Shown here: in pieces, positions 54,786 through 62,895 of the stretch
Position numbering within the stretch: position 1 is the first letter of the stretch
Layout of the letters: every line of letters starts with the position of its first letter
DNA from: Stappia sediminis
GTDB taxonomy: Bacteria > Pseudomonadota > Alphaproteobacteria > Rhizobiales > Stappiaceae
Direction of reading: 5' to 3'
Assembly (NCBI RefSeq): GCF_009826895.1
Contig: NZ_WUMV01000003.1
Location: 1-64,000 of the forward strand
Length of the DNA: 64,000 nucleotides
Made by a program: the position numbers and the translations under genes
Notes under the pieces: generated by a model
Databases searched by the model: none
What the model saw: only the letters and a program-made list of their open reading frames with translations
Told to the model about the DNA's origin: nothing

Positions 54786-55958
54786 TTGACCGCCACCGAA
54801 AGAGCTTCCCTTTCCGCCAAGGAAATCCTGAAATCGCTCGTCTCCTTCGACACGACGAGCCGGAACTCTAACCTTGAGCTGATCGGCTGGGTGGAGAATT
54901 TTCTCGAAGAACGCGGCATCGCCTCTACCCGCATCTACGACGAGACGGGAAAGAAGGCGAACCTCATCGCGACCATCGGCCCGGCGGAGGTGCCCGGCTA
55001 CGTGCTTTCGGGCCATACGGACGTCGTGCCGGTGGACGGGCAGGACTGGTCCCACGACCCGTTCGACCTGATCGAGCGCGACGGCAAGCTTTACGGGCGC
55101 GGCTCTTGCGACATGAAGGGATTTCTCGCCTGCTGTCTTGCCCGTGTCGACGCGATGCGCGCGGGCGATCTGAAAAAGCCGTTTCACCTCGCCTTTTCCT
55201 ATGACGAGGAAGTGGGCTGCAAGGGTGTGCCGTCTCTCATCGAAAAGATGATGGAAACGCTGCCGAAACCCGAAGCCTGTTTCGTCGGCGAGCCGACGGA
55301 AATGCAGGTGGTGCTGGGCCACAAGTCGAAACGTTCCCTGAAGGCAATCGTCAAGGGCAGGCCGTGCCATTCCTCGCTTGCGCCGGAAGGGGTGAACGCA
55401 ATCGACTATGCGGCAAGGCTGATCCTCAAGATCCGCGAGATTTCGGAACGACTGGAAAACGGCGCGACCGACGACCTCTACGACGTGCCGTTTTCGACCG
55501 GCCACACGGGCACGATCTCGGGCGGGACGGCGCTCAACATCGTGCCGGAAACCTGCGAGTTCCAGTTCGAGTTCCGCGTTCTGCCAAGCGAGGATGCCGA
55601 TGCGCTGGTGGACGAAGTAAAGCGCTATGCGGCAGACGTGCTGGAGCCGGAAATGAAGGCGAAAGCGCCGGAAACGGGTATCAAGTTCGAGTGGATCTCA
55701 TCCTTCCCCGGCCTAGACACCAGCCCCGAAGCGCCGGTGACGGCACTGACCAAGCGCCTTGCCGGCAAGAACGACCATTCCAAGGTCGCCTATGGCACGG
55801 AAGGCGGGCGCTTTCAGGAAATGGCGGCGATCCCCACCGTCGTCATCGGCCCCGGCTCCATCGCCCAGGCACACCGGGCCGACGAATTCGTGGCCGCCAC
55901 CGAACTCGACAAATGCGAGGCGTTTATCGACCGGTTGATTGGAGAGGCGGGGAGGTAA
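54786..55958 (+). CDS. argE: ArgE-type deacetylase (M20 family)
   Basis: 390-residue zinc peptidase-family enzyme. Metal ligands are in VLSGHTDVVPVDG (first His-x-Asp), GRGSCDMKGFLA (bridging Asp) and SYDEEVGCKG (catalytic Glu-Glu), with the His of IAQAHRADEF near the end. The pattern matches acetylornithine deacetylase. Many rhizobia use ArgJ for arginine synthesis, so this may serve catabolism of N-acyl amino acids or peptides. The start is TTG 54786; no ATG fits the conserved N-terminus. Confidence 0.82.
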   Translation: MTATERASLSAKEILKSLVSFDTTSRNSNLELIGWVENFLEERGIASTRIYDETGKKANLIATIGPAEVPGYVLSGHTDVVPVDGQDWSHDPFDLIERDGKLYGRGSCDMKGFLACCLARVDAMRAGDLKKPFHLAFSYDEEVGCKGVPSLIEKMMETLPKPEACFVGEPTEMQVVLGHKSKRSLKAIVKGRPCHSSLAPEGVNAIDYAARLILKIREISERLENGATDDLYDVPFSTGHTGTISGGTALNIVPETCEFQFEFRVLPSEDADALVDEVKRYAADVLEPEMKAKAPETGIKFEWISSFPGLDTSPEAPVTALTKRLAGKNDHSKVAYGTEGGRFQEMAAIPTVVIGPGSIAQAHRADEFVAATELDKCEAFIDRLIGEAGR

Positions 55959-56043
55959 AAAGCGGCAGTGATTGCGGGTTAGAACGGTATCGAATGCCGA
56001 ATAGACGCACCTTTTACCTTTCAAGCGCTGCTCTTTTGCCGGA

Positions 56044-56670
56044 TTAGCGATATCGGCGGAGCGGTTTCAACTTCGCACCCAGTTCAACAATCGCTTTCAT
56101 GAATGCCGCAATCACAAGCGCGCAAAGGACTGTCTTCGACACGAACTCCATCGTTCCTTCGATAAGCATCGCATGGACCACGCTACCCACCACGATTGCC
56201 AATGCGAGCGACAAATGGCCGATGCGCCAGGTACGCGGACGCAGGCGCAAACGCCGGCGGAATGCGGCTAACAAAGCAACGGCAAGGACAGCCCACATGG
56301 CGGTCACGCCCCATGCGGAGAAGGGCGTGGGCGATACGAAAAGAAGGGCGTCAACCACGTCCGGCGGGCTGGTTATCCAAAGGCCAGCAACATGGAGAAC
56401 GACCACCAAGACCAGCGCGCTTCCGACCCAGCGATGAATGCGCCGCCCGCGAAAGGCGGACAATCCGGGCAGGTGTCCGACAATCAACAAAGGCTGAATC
56501 AACACGAAAGCCAGCGCGACGATCCCTGCGAACCCCGCCGCTATGTAAACCGGCTCTCGCCATGCCAGCAGCGGGCTCGCCGCAGCCGCGAGGATCGGCA
56601 CGACTACAGCTAACGCCAGCGTGGCCCATATCATGACGGCGCGCGCCAGGCGCAACTGTTCTGTACTCAA
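56044..56670 (-). CDS. Ferric-reductase-like transmembrane protein
   Basis: 208 residues, about six membrane helices, with a His in GRRIHRWVGSALVLVVVLH and a further IGHLSLALAIVVGSVVHAM, the spaced His pairs of heme-binding ferric-reductase-like (FRD/YedZ-type) domains. There is no separate flavin or NAD domain. It lies 5 bp downstream of the intradiol-like gene on the same strand, so the two probably form an operon. Confidence 0.78.
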   Translation of the reverse strand: MSTEQLRLARAVMIWATLALAVVVPILAAAASPLLAWREPVYIAAGFAGIVALAFVLIQPLLIVGHLPGLSAFRGRRIHRWVGSALVLVVVLHVAGLWITSPPDVVDALLFVSPTPFSAWGVTAMWAVLAVALLAAFRRRLRLRPRTWRIGHLSLALAIVVGSVVHAMLIEGTMEFVSKTVLCALVIAAFMKAIVELGAKLKPLRRYR

Positions 56671-56675
56671 ATCCG

Positions 56676-57164
56676 TCAGACCGGCTGAAGGACGAAGTGC
56701 GCTTCGAGGCTGGTATCTTTCGAACTCCGCATCACCGGGCGCAAAAAGACGGTTTCATATTCACCGCTATCATAGGCGAGATGACCGTGCGGTTGACCGA
56801 ACGCCGGTACGATCTGCGGCATTTCCAGCCGGAAGACGCCGTTCGCGTCAGTGAGTGTCGCTCCATGGCTGTGCGGGTCTCGCTCGTGCCCCTCAGTGGT
56901 GTGGGCCCAGATCTGGATGCGTTGACCGGCAAGCGGCGCCCCGTCGCCGGCCCGGCGTACGGTGCCCGTCATCCAGAAACCTCCGCCACCGATCCGGTCC
57001 ACGATCGGCGCGCCGGGGAGGTAATTGTTGGCTCCGCCCCGCATGGTGCGGGTCGGTTCGACACCCCTTGCGTACGCAGGAGACAGCAGGCTGGACACGC
57101 CGGAAACCAGCACAGCACCGCCGGCGCAAAGCAGAACGCGGCGATCAAGCAATACGGCTGTCAT
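56676..57164 (-). CDS. Secreted intradiol-dioxygenase-like protein lacking the Tyr ligands
   Basis: About 162 residues with an N-terminal DRRVLLCAGG and hydrophobic segment, Tat- or Sec-like, then a beta-sandwich related to catechol/protocatechuate dioxygenases: GTVRRAGDGAPLAGQRIQIW, then GATLTDANGVFRLE, then QPHGHLAY. Compared with PcaH, the His-x-His pair is kept (HGH), but the two Tyr iron ligands are not evident (Val-Phe where PcaH has Tyr-Tyr). It may be a non-canonical metal protein or a carrier of redox cofactor for the membrane partner downstream. I chose ATG 57164; the frame stays open to 57233. Confidence 0.7.
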   Translation of the reverse strand: MTAVLLDRRVLLCAGGAVLVSGVSSLLSPAYARGVEPTRTMRGGANNYLPGAPIVDRIGGGGFWMTGTVRRAGDGAPLAGQRIQIWAHTTEGHERDPHSHGATLTDANGVFRLEMPQIVPAFGQPHGHLAYDSGEYETVFLRPVMRSSKDTSLEAHFVLQPV

Positions 57165-57422
57165 TGCGGCAAACCTCCAGATGATCAACGTCAGGCGTGA
57201 GATCCGGGCAAACCAGAACACGGGCTTGTTCAAGACACCTAGTGCATGAGTGAAAGATTACCAGACGACAAAGGCGAACAAGTGACCAAAACTGCCATTG
57301 ACGGACAGCACATCCCCTGCCGCGATTTGAACGCCTTTCGTGGCGGCCTGTTTGTCAATCTCGTGCCGCGCGCAGCCAGTGGTTTGAGCGAGAAGCACCA
57401 CGACCTGCAGGACGCAAAGCAG

Positions 57423-57450
57423 AAGGCGGCGGTGTCGCCACCGCCGCCTT
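57423..57450 (-). terminator. Terminator-like hairpin downstream of gcdH
   Basis: Perfect 12-bp GC-rich stem AAGGCGGCGGTG / CACCGCCGCCTT with a 4-nt loop, 27 bp after the gcdH stop in its reading direction. The flanks show only a short T-run (CTGCTTTGC), so strength is uncertain. Confidence 0.7.
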
Positions 57451-57476
57451 GCTTGAACAAGCCACTAAACTCGCAA

Positions 57477-58685
57477 TCAGAAAAACGCCTGAAGGCCCGT
57501 CTGGGCGCGGCCGAGGATCAGCGCATGGATGTCGTGCGTGCCCTCGTAGGTGTTGACGGTTTCCAGGTTCTGCGCGTGACGCATGACGTGATATTCCTCC
57601 TGGATGCCGTTGCCGCCGTGCATGTCCCGCGCCATCCGCGCGATATCCAGCGCCTTGCCGCAGTTGTTGCGCTTGACGATGGAGATCATCTCCGGTGCGG
57701 CGCGGTTTTCGTCCAGCAGGCGGCCGACGCGAAGGGAACCCTGCAGGCCGAGGGTGATTTCCGTCTGCATGTCGGCAAGCTTCTTCTGGAAAAGCTGCGT
57801 CTGGGCGAGCGGCTTGTTGAACTGCTTGCGCTCCAGCCCGTAGTTGCGCGCGCGGTGCCAGCAGTCTTCCGCAGCGCCCAGCGCCCCCCAGGAAATGCCG
57901 TAGCGCGCGCGGTTGAGGCAGCCGAAGGGGCCTTTCAGCCCGGAGACGTTGGGCAGAAGCGCATCCTCGCCCACCTCGACGCCATCCATGACGATTTCGC
58001 CCGTGATGGAGGCGCGAAGCGAAAGCTTGCCGCCGATCTTGGGCGCCGAAAGCCCGCGCATGTCCTTCTCCAGCACAAACCCGCGGATCGCGCCGTCATG
58101 GGCATCCGACTTCGCCCAGACGACGAAGACATCGGCGATCGGCGAATTGGAGATCCACATCTTGGAGCCCTTGATGCGGTATCCGCCGTCGATCTTTTCC
58201 GCACGCGTGCGCATTCCGGCGGGATCCGACCCGGCATCGGGCTCCGTCAGGCCGAAGCAGCCGACGAATTCGCCGCTTGCCAGCTTCGGCAGGTATTTCT
58301 TGCGCTGCTCTTCCGACCCGTAGGCGAAGATCGGGTACATGACGAGCGAGGACTGCACGGAATTCATCGACCGGTAACCGGAATCCACACGCTCGATCTC
58401 GCGCGCAACCAGACCGTAAGACACGTAGGACGCGCCGGCGCAGCCGTATTCCTCCGGCAAGGTGATGCCGAGAAGGCCAAGCTCACCCATCTCGTAAAAG
58501 ATGTCGCGGTCCGTCTTTTCGTGTGAATAAGCCTCCAGCACGCGGGGCTGAAGCTTGTCCTGCGCATAGGCGCGCGCGGTCTCCATGATGAGTACTTCGT
58601 CCTCGTTCAGCTGATCGCGCAGCAGGAACGCATCGTCCCAGGCGAAGCTGCCGCCGCCCGTCGGATCGGAATGATGTTTGCTCAT
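57477..58685 (-). CDS. gcdH: Glutaryl-CoA dehydrogenase
   Basis: 402-residue FAD acyl-CoA dehydrogenase. [17 protein letters not shown] and the [17 protein letters not shown] segment are typical of GcdH, and the catalytic Glu is in [17 protein letters not shown] at the C-terminus. It oxidises and decarboxylates glutaryl-CoA to crotonyl-CoA in lysine and tryptophan degradation. I chose ATG 58685, ten codons inside the frame. It is divergent from a LysR gene that probably controls it. Confidence 0.94.
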   Translation of the reverse strand: MSKHHSDPTGGGSFAWDDAFLLRDQLNEDEVLIMETARAYAQDKLQPRVLEAYSHEKTDRDIFYEMGELGLLGITLPEEYGCAGASYVSYGLVAREIERVDSGYRSMNSVQSSLVMYPIFAYGSEEQRKKYLPKLASGEFVGCFGLTEPDAGSDPAGMRTRAEKIDGGYRIKGSKMWISNSPIADVFVVWAKSDAHDGAIRGFVLEKDMRGLSAPKIGGKLSLRASITGEIVMDGVEVGEDALLPNVSGLKGPFGCLNRARYGISWGALGAAEDCWHRARNYGLERKQFNKPLAQTQLFQKKLADMQTEITLGLQGSLRVGRLLDENRAAPEMISIVKRNNCGKALDIARMARDMHGGNGIQEEYHVMRHAQNLETVNTYEGTHDIHALILGRAQTGLQAFF

Positions 58686-58905
58686 GGTGGTTTCCTCGTC
58701 GCCTTTTCGCATGGCTCCGCCTGCCGAGCGGCGGCTTTTCTAAGACAAATATGGCAGATCGCCACGCCACGCCAAGCCGCAACCGCATCCAGGCGGATTT
58801 CGGCGGCTGAACGCGCGGCGGATATCGGGTGCCGGACTCTTCCCTCTCGCGCGCGTTCGGAAAAGTGATATGTTCTCCCGACTTCATGAAAAGATGGAAT
58901 GAACA

Positions 58906-59823
58906 TTGCGACGCGGTTTCCTGCCACACGCCGACAGCCTGATCGCCTTCGAATGCGCCGCACGCCACGGCAGCTTCACGAGGGCGGCGGAAGAACTGCA
59001 CCTGACGCAAGGCGCAGTTTCCAAGCAGGTGCGCCAGCTTGAGGACCGGCTGGGGGTGGAGCTTTTCAAACGCGTGCGACAGCGCATCCTGCTGACCGAC
59101 GCCGGCAGGCTCTACCTGCACGACGTGCGCGAGGCGCTGGACCACCTGACCGGCGCGACGCGTCAGGTGATGTCGTTCGCGGGAAGTGCGGACGTTCTGA
59201 ACCTCGCGACGCTGCCGACCTTCGGTACGCGCTGGCTTGCGCCGCGCCTTGCGAAGTTTCACGAGATCTACCCGGAAGCGAGCTTCAACCTTGCGGTTCG
59301 CCTGCGCCCCTTCGACTTCGACAAGGAGCCGTTCGATGCCGCGATCCACCACGGAGAGGCGGTGTGGGCGGGCGGTGTCGTCGAACCGCTTTTCGCCGAG
59401 GAAGTGGTGGCCGTCGCCTCGCCCGCCTTCAGGGAGCGGCATGCGATCGTTGAACCGGCGGACCTGACGCGCGTCACGCGGCTTCACCAGTCGACCCGCC
59501 CGCTTGCCTGGCGGCAATGGTTCGAGGCAGCGGGGATCGAAACCGACGTCGCCTTCCAAGGGCCGCGTTTCGAACAATTCGCGATGATCACGCAAGCCGC
59601 GGCCCATGATCTGGGCGCCGCACTGCTGCCACGCTTCTTCATCGGCGAAGAACTGGAATCCGGACGTCTGGTGCGACTATTCGGCTCTTCCCTCAAGCTC
59701 GATACGGCCTATCATTTCGTCTATCCGGAAAACCGGACGCTGCGCCCCGTCGTATCGGCATTCAGGGACTGGCTTTTGAGGGAGGCGCGGGAACCGGCAC
59801 CGGAAAGGACAGGCATGCCATGA
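58906..59823 (+). CDS. LysR-family regulator, GcvA/GcdR-like
   Basis: 305 residues. The N-terminus SLIAFECAARHGSFTRAAEE with LTQGAVSKQVRQLE is the GcvA-subfamily helix-turn-helix. The effector domain has FDAAIHHGEAVW. It is divergent from gcdH, so control of glutarate metabolism in response to glutarate or glutaryl-CoA is likely. The start is TTG 58906. Its end overlaps the following small gene by 4 bp (ATGA). Confidence 0.87.
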   Translation: MRRGFLPHADSLIAFECAARHGSFTRAAEELHLTQGAVSKQVRQLEDRLGVELFKRVRQRILLTDAGRLYLHDVREALDHLTGATRQVMSFAGSADVLNLATLPTFGTRWLAPRLAKFHEIYPEASFNLAVRLRPFDFDKEPFDAAIHHGEAVWAGGVVEPLFAEEVVAVASPAFRERHAIVEPADLTRVTRLHQSTRPLAWRQWFEAAGIETDVAFQGPRFEQFAMITQAAAHDLGAALLPRFFIGEELESGRLVRLFGSSLKLDTAYHFVYPENRTLRPVVSAFRDWLLREAREPAPERTGMP

Positions 59824-60242
59824 AACGTGTTGGGACCGCCGGGCTGTGCGCCATCTTCCTGCTGACGGGATATTCCACGGAGGCGGGCGCGCAACTTTCG
59901 ACGCCGCCGCTCCTGCACAGCACCCCTTCGACGCCGCCGCTTCGAAACATCACCCCGCCGACACCGCCGAAAAGCATTATAACGCCGGCCCCTCCGCCGC
60001 GCAGGCCGGACCCGCTTTCACGCCCGCTGCCGCCTACGCGCTACGGCCCGAACGCCGGCCAGAGGCGAAGCTTTCCCGATCCGCAACTGCCGGATACGAC
60101 CTTCAGCCCGCGCAGGCCGGAGCGGAACCCCGTGAAGGAACGGCTCAACGAGGCGAACAGGAAACAAAAATCCGACTGCCCGGTCTCGCCCGTGCGCAAC
60201 CCCAAGACCGGCGAATACGAATACCGCCGCAAGTGCGACTGA
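59820..60242 (+). CDS. Small secreted proline-rich protein
   Basis: 140 residues. A signal peptide is likely (GLCAIFLLTGYSTEAGAQ, cleavage near AGA-Q). The mature part has repeated TPP units (STPPLLHSTPSTPPLRN, TPPTPPKS) up to about residue 75, then an Arg/Pro-rich tail with two Cys near the C-terminus (SDCPVSP, RKCD). No family recognised. It overlaps the LysR stop by 4 bp but probably has no functional tie to it. Cell-envelope location is inferred. Confidence 0.62.
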   Translation: MKRVGTAGLCAIFLLTGYSTEAGAQLSTPPLLHSTPSTPPLRNITPPTPPKSIITPAPPPRRPDPLSRPLPPTRYGPNAGQRRSFPDPQLPDTTFSPRRPERNPVKERLNEANRKQKSDCPVSPVRNPKTGEYEYRRKCD

Positions 60243-60391
60243 CGCGAAAAGCGCGGACAAAGGCCAGGTGGCCGATGTCCCCATCGCAAGCTTTTGATGC
60301 CGCTGCGACTTTTCAAAATGAAAACAGTTTACACTTTGCTAAGGACGCGAATCCTGCTGTCTTGAGGCCGTCTCTTGTTCAGGAGATGCGG

Positions 60392-60438
60392 CGGTCCTGA
60401 CCGGGTGGAATCCCCCTCCCTCCCCCTGGTCAGGACCG
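60392..60438. terminator. Bidirectional terminator hairpin before rlpA-like gene
   Basis: Perfect 11-bp stem CGGTCCTGACC / GGTCAGGACCG with a 25-nt loop, followed on the plus strand by ATTTTCCTT. It sits between the convergent proline-rich gene and the RlpA-like gene, whose stop is 24 bp away. Confidence 0.7.
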
Positions 60439-60461
60439 ATTTTCCTTCAAGGCCAATACGG

Positions 60462-60833
60462 TCAGCAGGCGTTGATGTTCTTGCCGCTTTCGGCGTCCAT
60501 CACCTTCACGCGCGTAACGCCCTTGCGCAGGAAACCGAGTTCGCGCGCCGCGCGGCGCGACACATCGATGACCCGGCCGCGCACGAAGGGGCCGCGATCG
60601 ACGATCTTCAGGACAACAGATTTGCCGTTGGAGAGGTTTTCGACCTTCACCTGCGTGCCGAAGGGAAGGCTGCGGTGGGCCGCCGTCATCGCCTCCGGAT
60701 TCGCCATCACGCCACTCGCGGTGCGGCTGGTGAGCTGATACCAGGAAGCCTTGCCGCACTGGGCCTGAACTTCCGCCGGGAAGGATAAAGCGACGAGCGC
60801 GGTGATGCCGGCGACGGCTGAACGGTTCAACAT
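60462..60833 (-). CDS. rlpA: RlpA-like double-psi beta-barrel protein
   Basis: 123 residues: signal peptide (LVALSFPAEVQAQ) followed by a DPBB domain with GKASWYQLTSRTASG, then SLPFGTQVKVENL, DRGPFVRGRVIDVS and RAARELG. These carry the catalytic His-less short RlpA type acting on or binding peptidoglycan at the septum. The SPOR domain of long RlpA is absent, as in small alphaproteobacterial forms. Confidence 0.86.
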   Translation of the reverse strand: MLNRSAVAGITALVALSFPAEVQAQCGKASWYQLTSRTASGVMANPEAMTAAHRSLPFGTQVKVENLSNGKSVVLKIVDRGPFVRGRVIDVSRRAARELGFLRKGVTRVKVMDAESGKNINAC

Positions 60834-61149
60834 GGAGCGTACCCTGCACAGTTCTTGATCTGATTAACGGCGGCACAGCTTCATGATCCGAGCCGTTTTT
60901 CCACCGGTATCAGGGCCAATTGGCCGCCAACTTCGGCCAAAATGTGAACGCTACGTAATCCATCGTGCACCTTTTCCGTTGGTGATGCGGATCGGCCACA
61001 TGCCGTTTTGCCGCAGCCGCAAGGCAACGCGCGCACGAAAGGCGAATTCGCTTGCAAAAGCCGGGGACCGGCGGCATATCGCTCTGCCGGTTGGAAATAC
61101 CCATTCCGAACGGCTTCGATAGCGCAGGATTCCGCGCTTTTCCGGAGGG
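60834..61149. other. Gene-free stretch between rlpA-like and 2OG-oxygenase genes
   Basis: 316 bp that must hold the divergent promoters of the two flanking genes. The short open frames here have no family resemblance. I see no firm promoter boxes or palindromes. Confidence 0.45.
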
Positions 61150-61764
61150 ATGACGACAATGATCCCCGTCTATGGCGCACCGCTGGGCGAACTTGGCTAC
61201 GGCAACCGTTTCGCACCGAACTTCGCGGTGAAACCCGCACTTTTTTCAGCAGAGGAATGCGAAAGGCTGATCGAGCGCTTCACGATGCGGCAAGCCGAGG
61301 ATGCCGGCCTCGTCGGCGAGGTGAGCATGCCGGACATCCGCCGCACCGACGTCATCTGGCTGAAGGGCGAGGGTGCGGACGAATGGGTGATGCGGCGGAT
61401 GATGGGCTTCGTCGCCGACATCAACCGGGAGGCATTCGACTATGTGCTCGGCGGCTTCGACGAGGCGCTGCAACTAACCCGCTACAGGGCGGAGGAACGC
61501 GGCCATTACGACTGGCACTCCGACCGGGGCGGGCAGGGCTTCGGCAGGTTCCGCAAGCTGACCGTCGTCGTGCAGCTATCGATCCCCGAAAGCTATGAGG
61601 GCGGCATGCTGGAGGTAAACGCCACCGGGCGCGAGGAAGCGATGCCGCGCGAACGGGGCGCGGCAATCGTCTTTCCAAGCTATGTGCTGCACCGGGTGAC
61701 GCCGGTGACGAAGGGCGTGCGCCACTCCCTCGTTACCTGGGTGCACGGGCCGAGCTTCCGCTGA
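61150..61764 (+). CDS. 2-Oxoglutarate/Fe(II)-dependent oxygenase (PKHD-type)
   Basis: 204-residue jelly-roll oxygenase. The iron triad can be placed: HxD in YDWHSDRGG, the distal His in YVLHRVTPVT, and the 2OG-binding Arg in GVRHSLVTWVHG. This is the prolyl-hydroxylase-like (PKHD) arrangement. The protein substrate is unknown. GGAGG lies 6 nt before the ATG. It converges on the Ada-like gene with 8 bp between stops. Confidence 0.86.
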   Translation: MTTMIPVYGAPLGELGYGNRFAPNFAVKPALFSAEECERLIERFTMRQAEDAGLVGEVSMPDIRRTDVIWLKGEGADEWVMRRMMGFVADINREAFDYVLGGFDEALQLTRYRAEERGHYDWHSDRGGQGFGRFRKLTVVVQLSIPESYEGGMLEVNATGREEAMPRERGAAIVFPSYVLHRVTPVTKGVRHSLVTWVHGPSFR

Positions 61765-61772
61765 AACAATTC

Positions 61773-62684
61773 TCAGGGCGTGATCGCGCCGGAAACGCCC
61801 GCCTCCCAGCCGAGGATCGCGCGCTTGCGCGTCAGGCCCCAGTGATAGCCGCAGAGCGAGCCGCCGCGCCCGATCACGCGGTGGCACGGCACCACGAAGG
61901 AGATCGGGTTCTTGCCGACCGCCGTTCCGACGGCGCGCGCCGCAGTGGGCTTGCCAATGCGCTCGGCGATGTCGGAATAGGTCGTCGCCTTGCCGAGCGG
62001 GATGCGCAACAGCGTCTCCCAGACCCGGATTTCGAAGTCCGTGCCGATGAGCACCACCTTGAGAGGCTGGTCCGGCGACCATTCCTCCCGGTTGAAGATG
62101 CGCGCGACGTAAGGCGCCGTCATCTCGCGATCTTCCACGTATTCGGCTTTCGGCCAGCGCGAGGTCATGTCCTCAAGCGCGGCCGCCTCCTCGCCGGAAT
62201 CGGCGAACGCAAGACCCGCAAGCCCCATCTCCGTTGCCATGATGAGCACCTGCCCGAAGCGCGAGGGGTGAAAGCCGTAGGAGATCGTGAGCCCGGCCCC
62301 CTTGGCGCGGTAGACGCCTGGCGTCATTGCCTCATGGGTGACGAAAAGATCATGCAGGCGGGCAGGGCCCGAAAGGCCCACTTCGAACGAGGCGTCGAGC
62401 ACGCTTGCCGAATCCTGCAGGAGGGCACGCGCGTGATCGAGCGTGATCGCCTGCAGGAACTGCTTCGGCGTGATGCCGGCCCAGCGCGAGAAGACCCTTT
62501 GCAGCTGGATCGGCTGAAGCCCGAGGTCATGCGCGAGATCTTCCAGGCCCGGCTGCTCGCGCCAGTTCTCGGTGATCGTCTGGAGCGTCCGGCGCACCAC
62601 CTCGTAGTCGCGCGAAACGTCGTCGGTTCCTGCCGGAAATGCCGTTTCGAGTGCTGGTAAATCGATGGATGCGGCTTGCGTCAT
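61773..62684 (-). CDS. Ada-like regulator/O6-methylguanine-DNA methyltransferase
   Basis: 303 residues: an AraC-type helix-turn-helix first (LEDLAHDLGLQPIQLQRVFSRW), then the alkyltransferase domain with active-site Cys in FVVPCHRVIGRGG. The N-terminal Zn/Cys methylphosphotriester domain of E. coli Ada is missing, so alkylation cannot switch it in the same way. A 2OG-oxygenase gene is convergent next door; AlkB-like pairing is common, but that neighbour is of PKHD type. It repairs O6-alkylguanine and may regulate alkylation response. Confidence 0.9.
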   Translation of the reverse strand: MTQAASIDLPALETAFPAGTDDVSRDYEVVRRTLQTITENWREQPGLEDLAHDLGLQPIQLQRVFSRWAGITPKQFLQAITLDHARALLQDSASVLDASFEVGLSGPARLHDLFVTHEAMTPGVYRAKGAGLTISYGFHPSRFGQVLIMATEMGLAGLAFADSGEEAAALEDMTSRWPKAEYVEDREMTAPYVARIFNREEWSPDQPLKVVLIGTDFEIRVWETLLRIPLGKATTYSDIAERIGKPTAARAVGTAVGKNPISFVVPCHRVIGRGGSLCGYHWGLTRKRAILGWEAGVSGAITP

Positions 62685-62895
62685 GTCCCACCTTCAAATC
62701 CGTTCGTGACAGGACAATACTCCGCCAACGCGGTATCTCTCCACCCGATTTGCGAGCATGACGGACGAAGCATGTATCATGTCCATATTGAAGCCGAAAT
62801 TCGGCCCGAAACGTTCAGGCTGGGTTCATCGGCAGGCGGATAATTCTTCAAGATCGCCATTCTCCGATGGAACGACCTCTTCTCGAGTAGACCGA

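Noticed and set aside
57246-58526. 426-residue frame opposite gcdH
   Set aside because: Antisense to a gene with full acyl-CoA dehydrogenase motifs.
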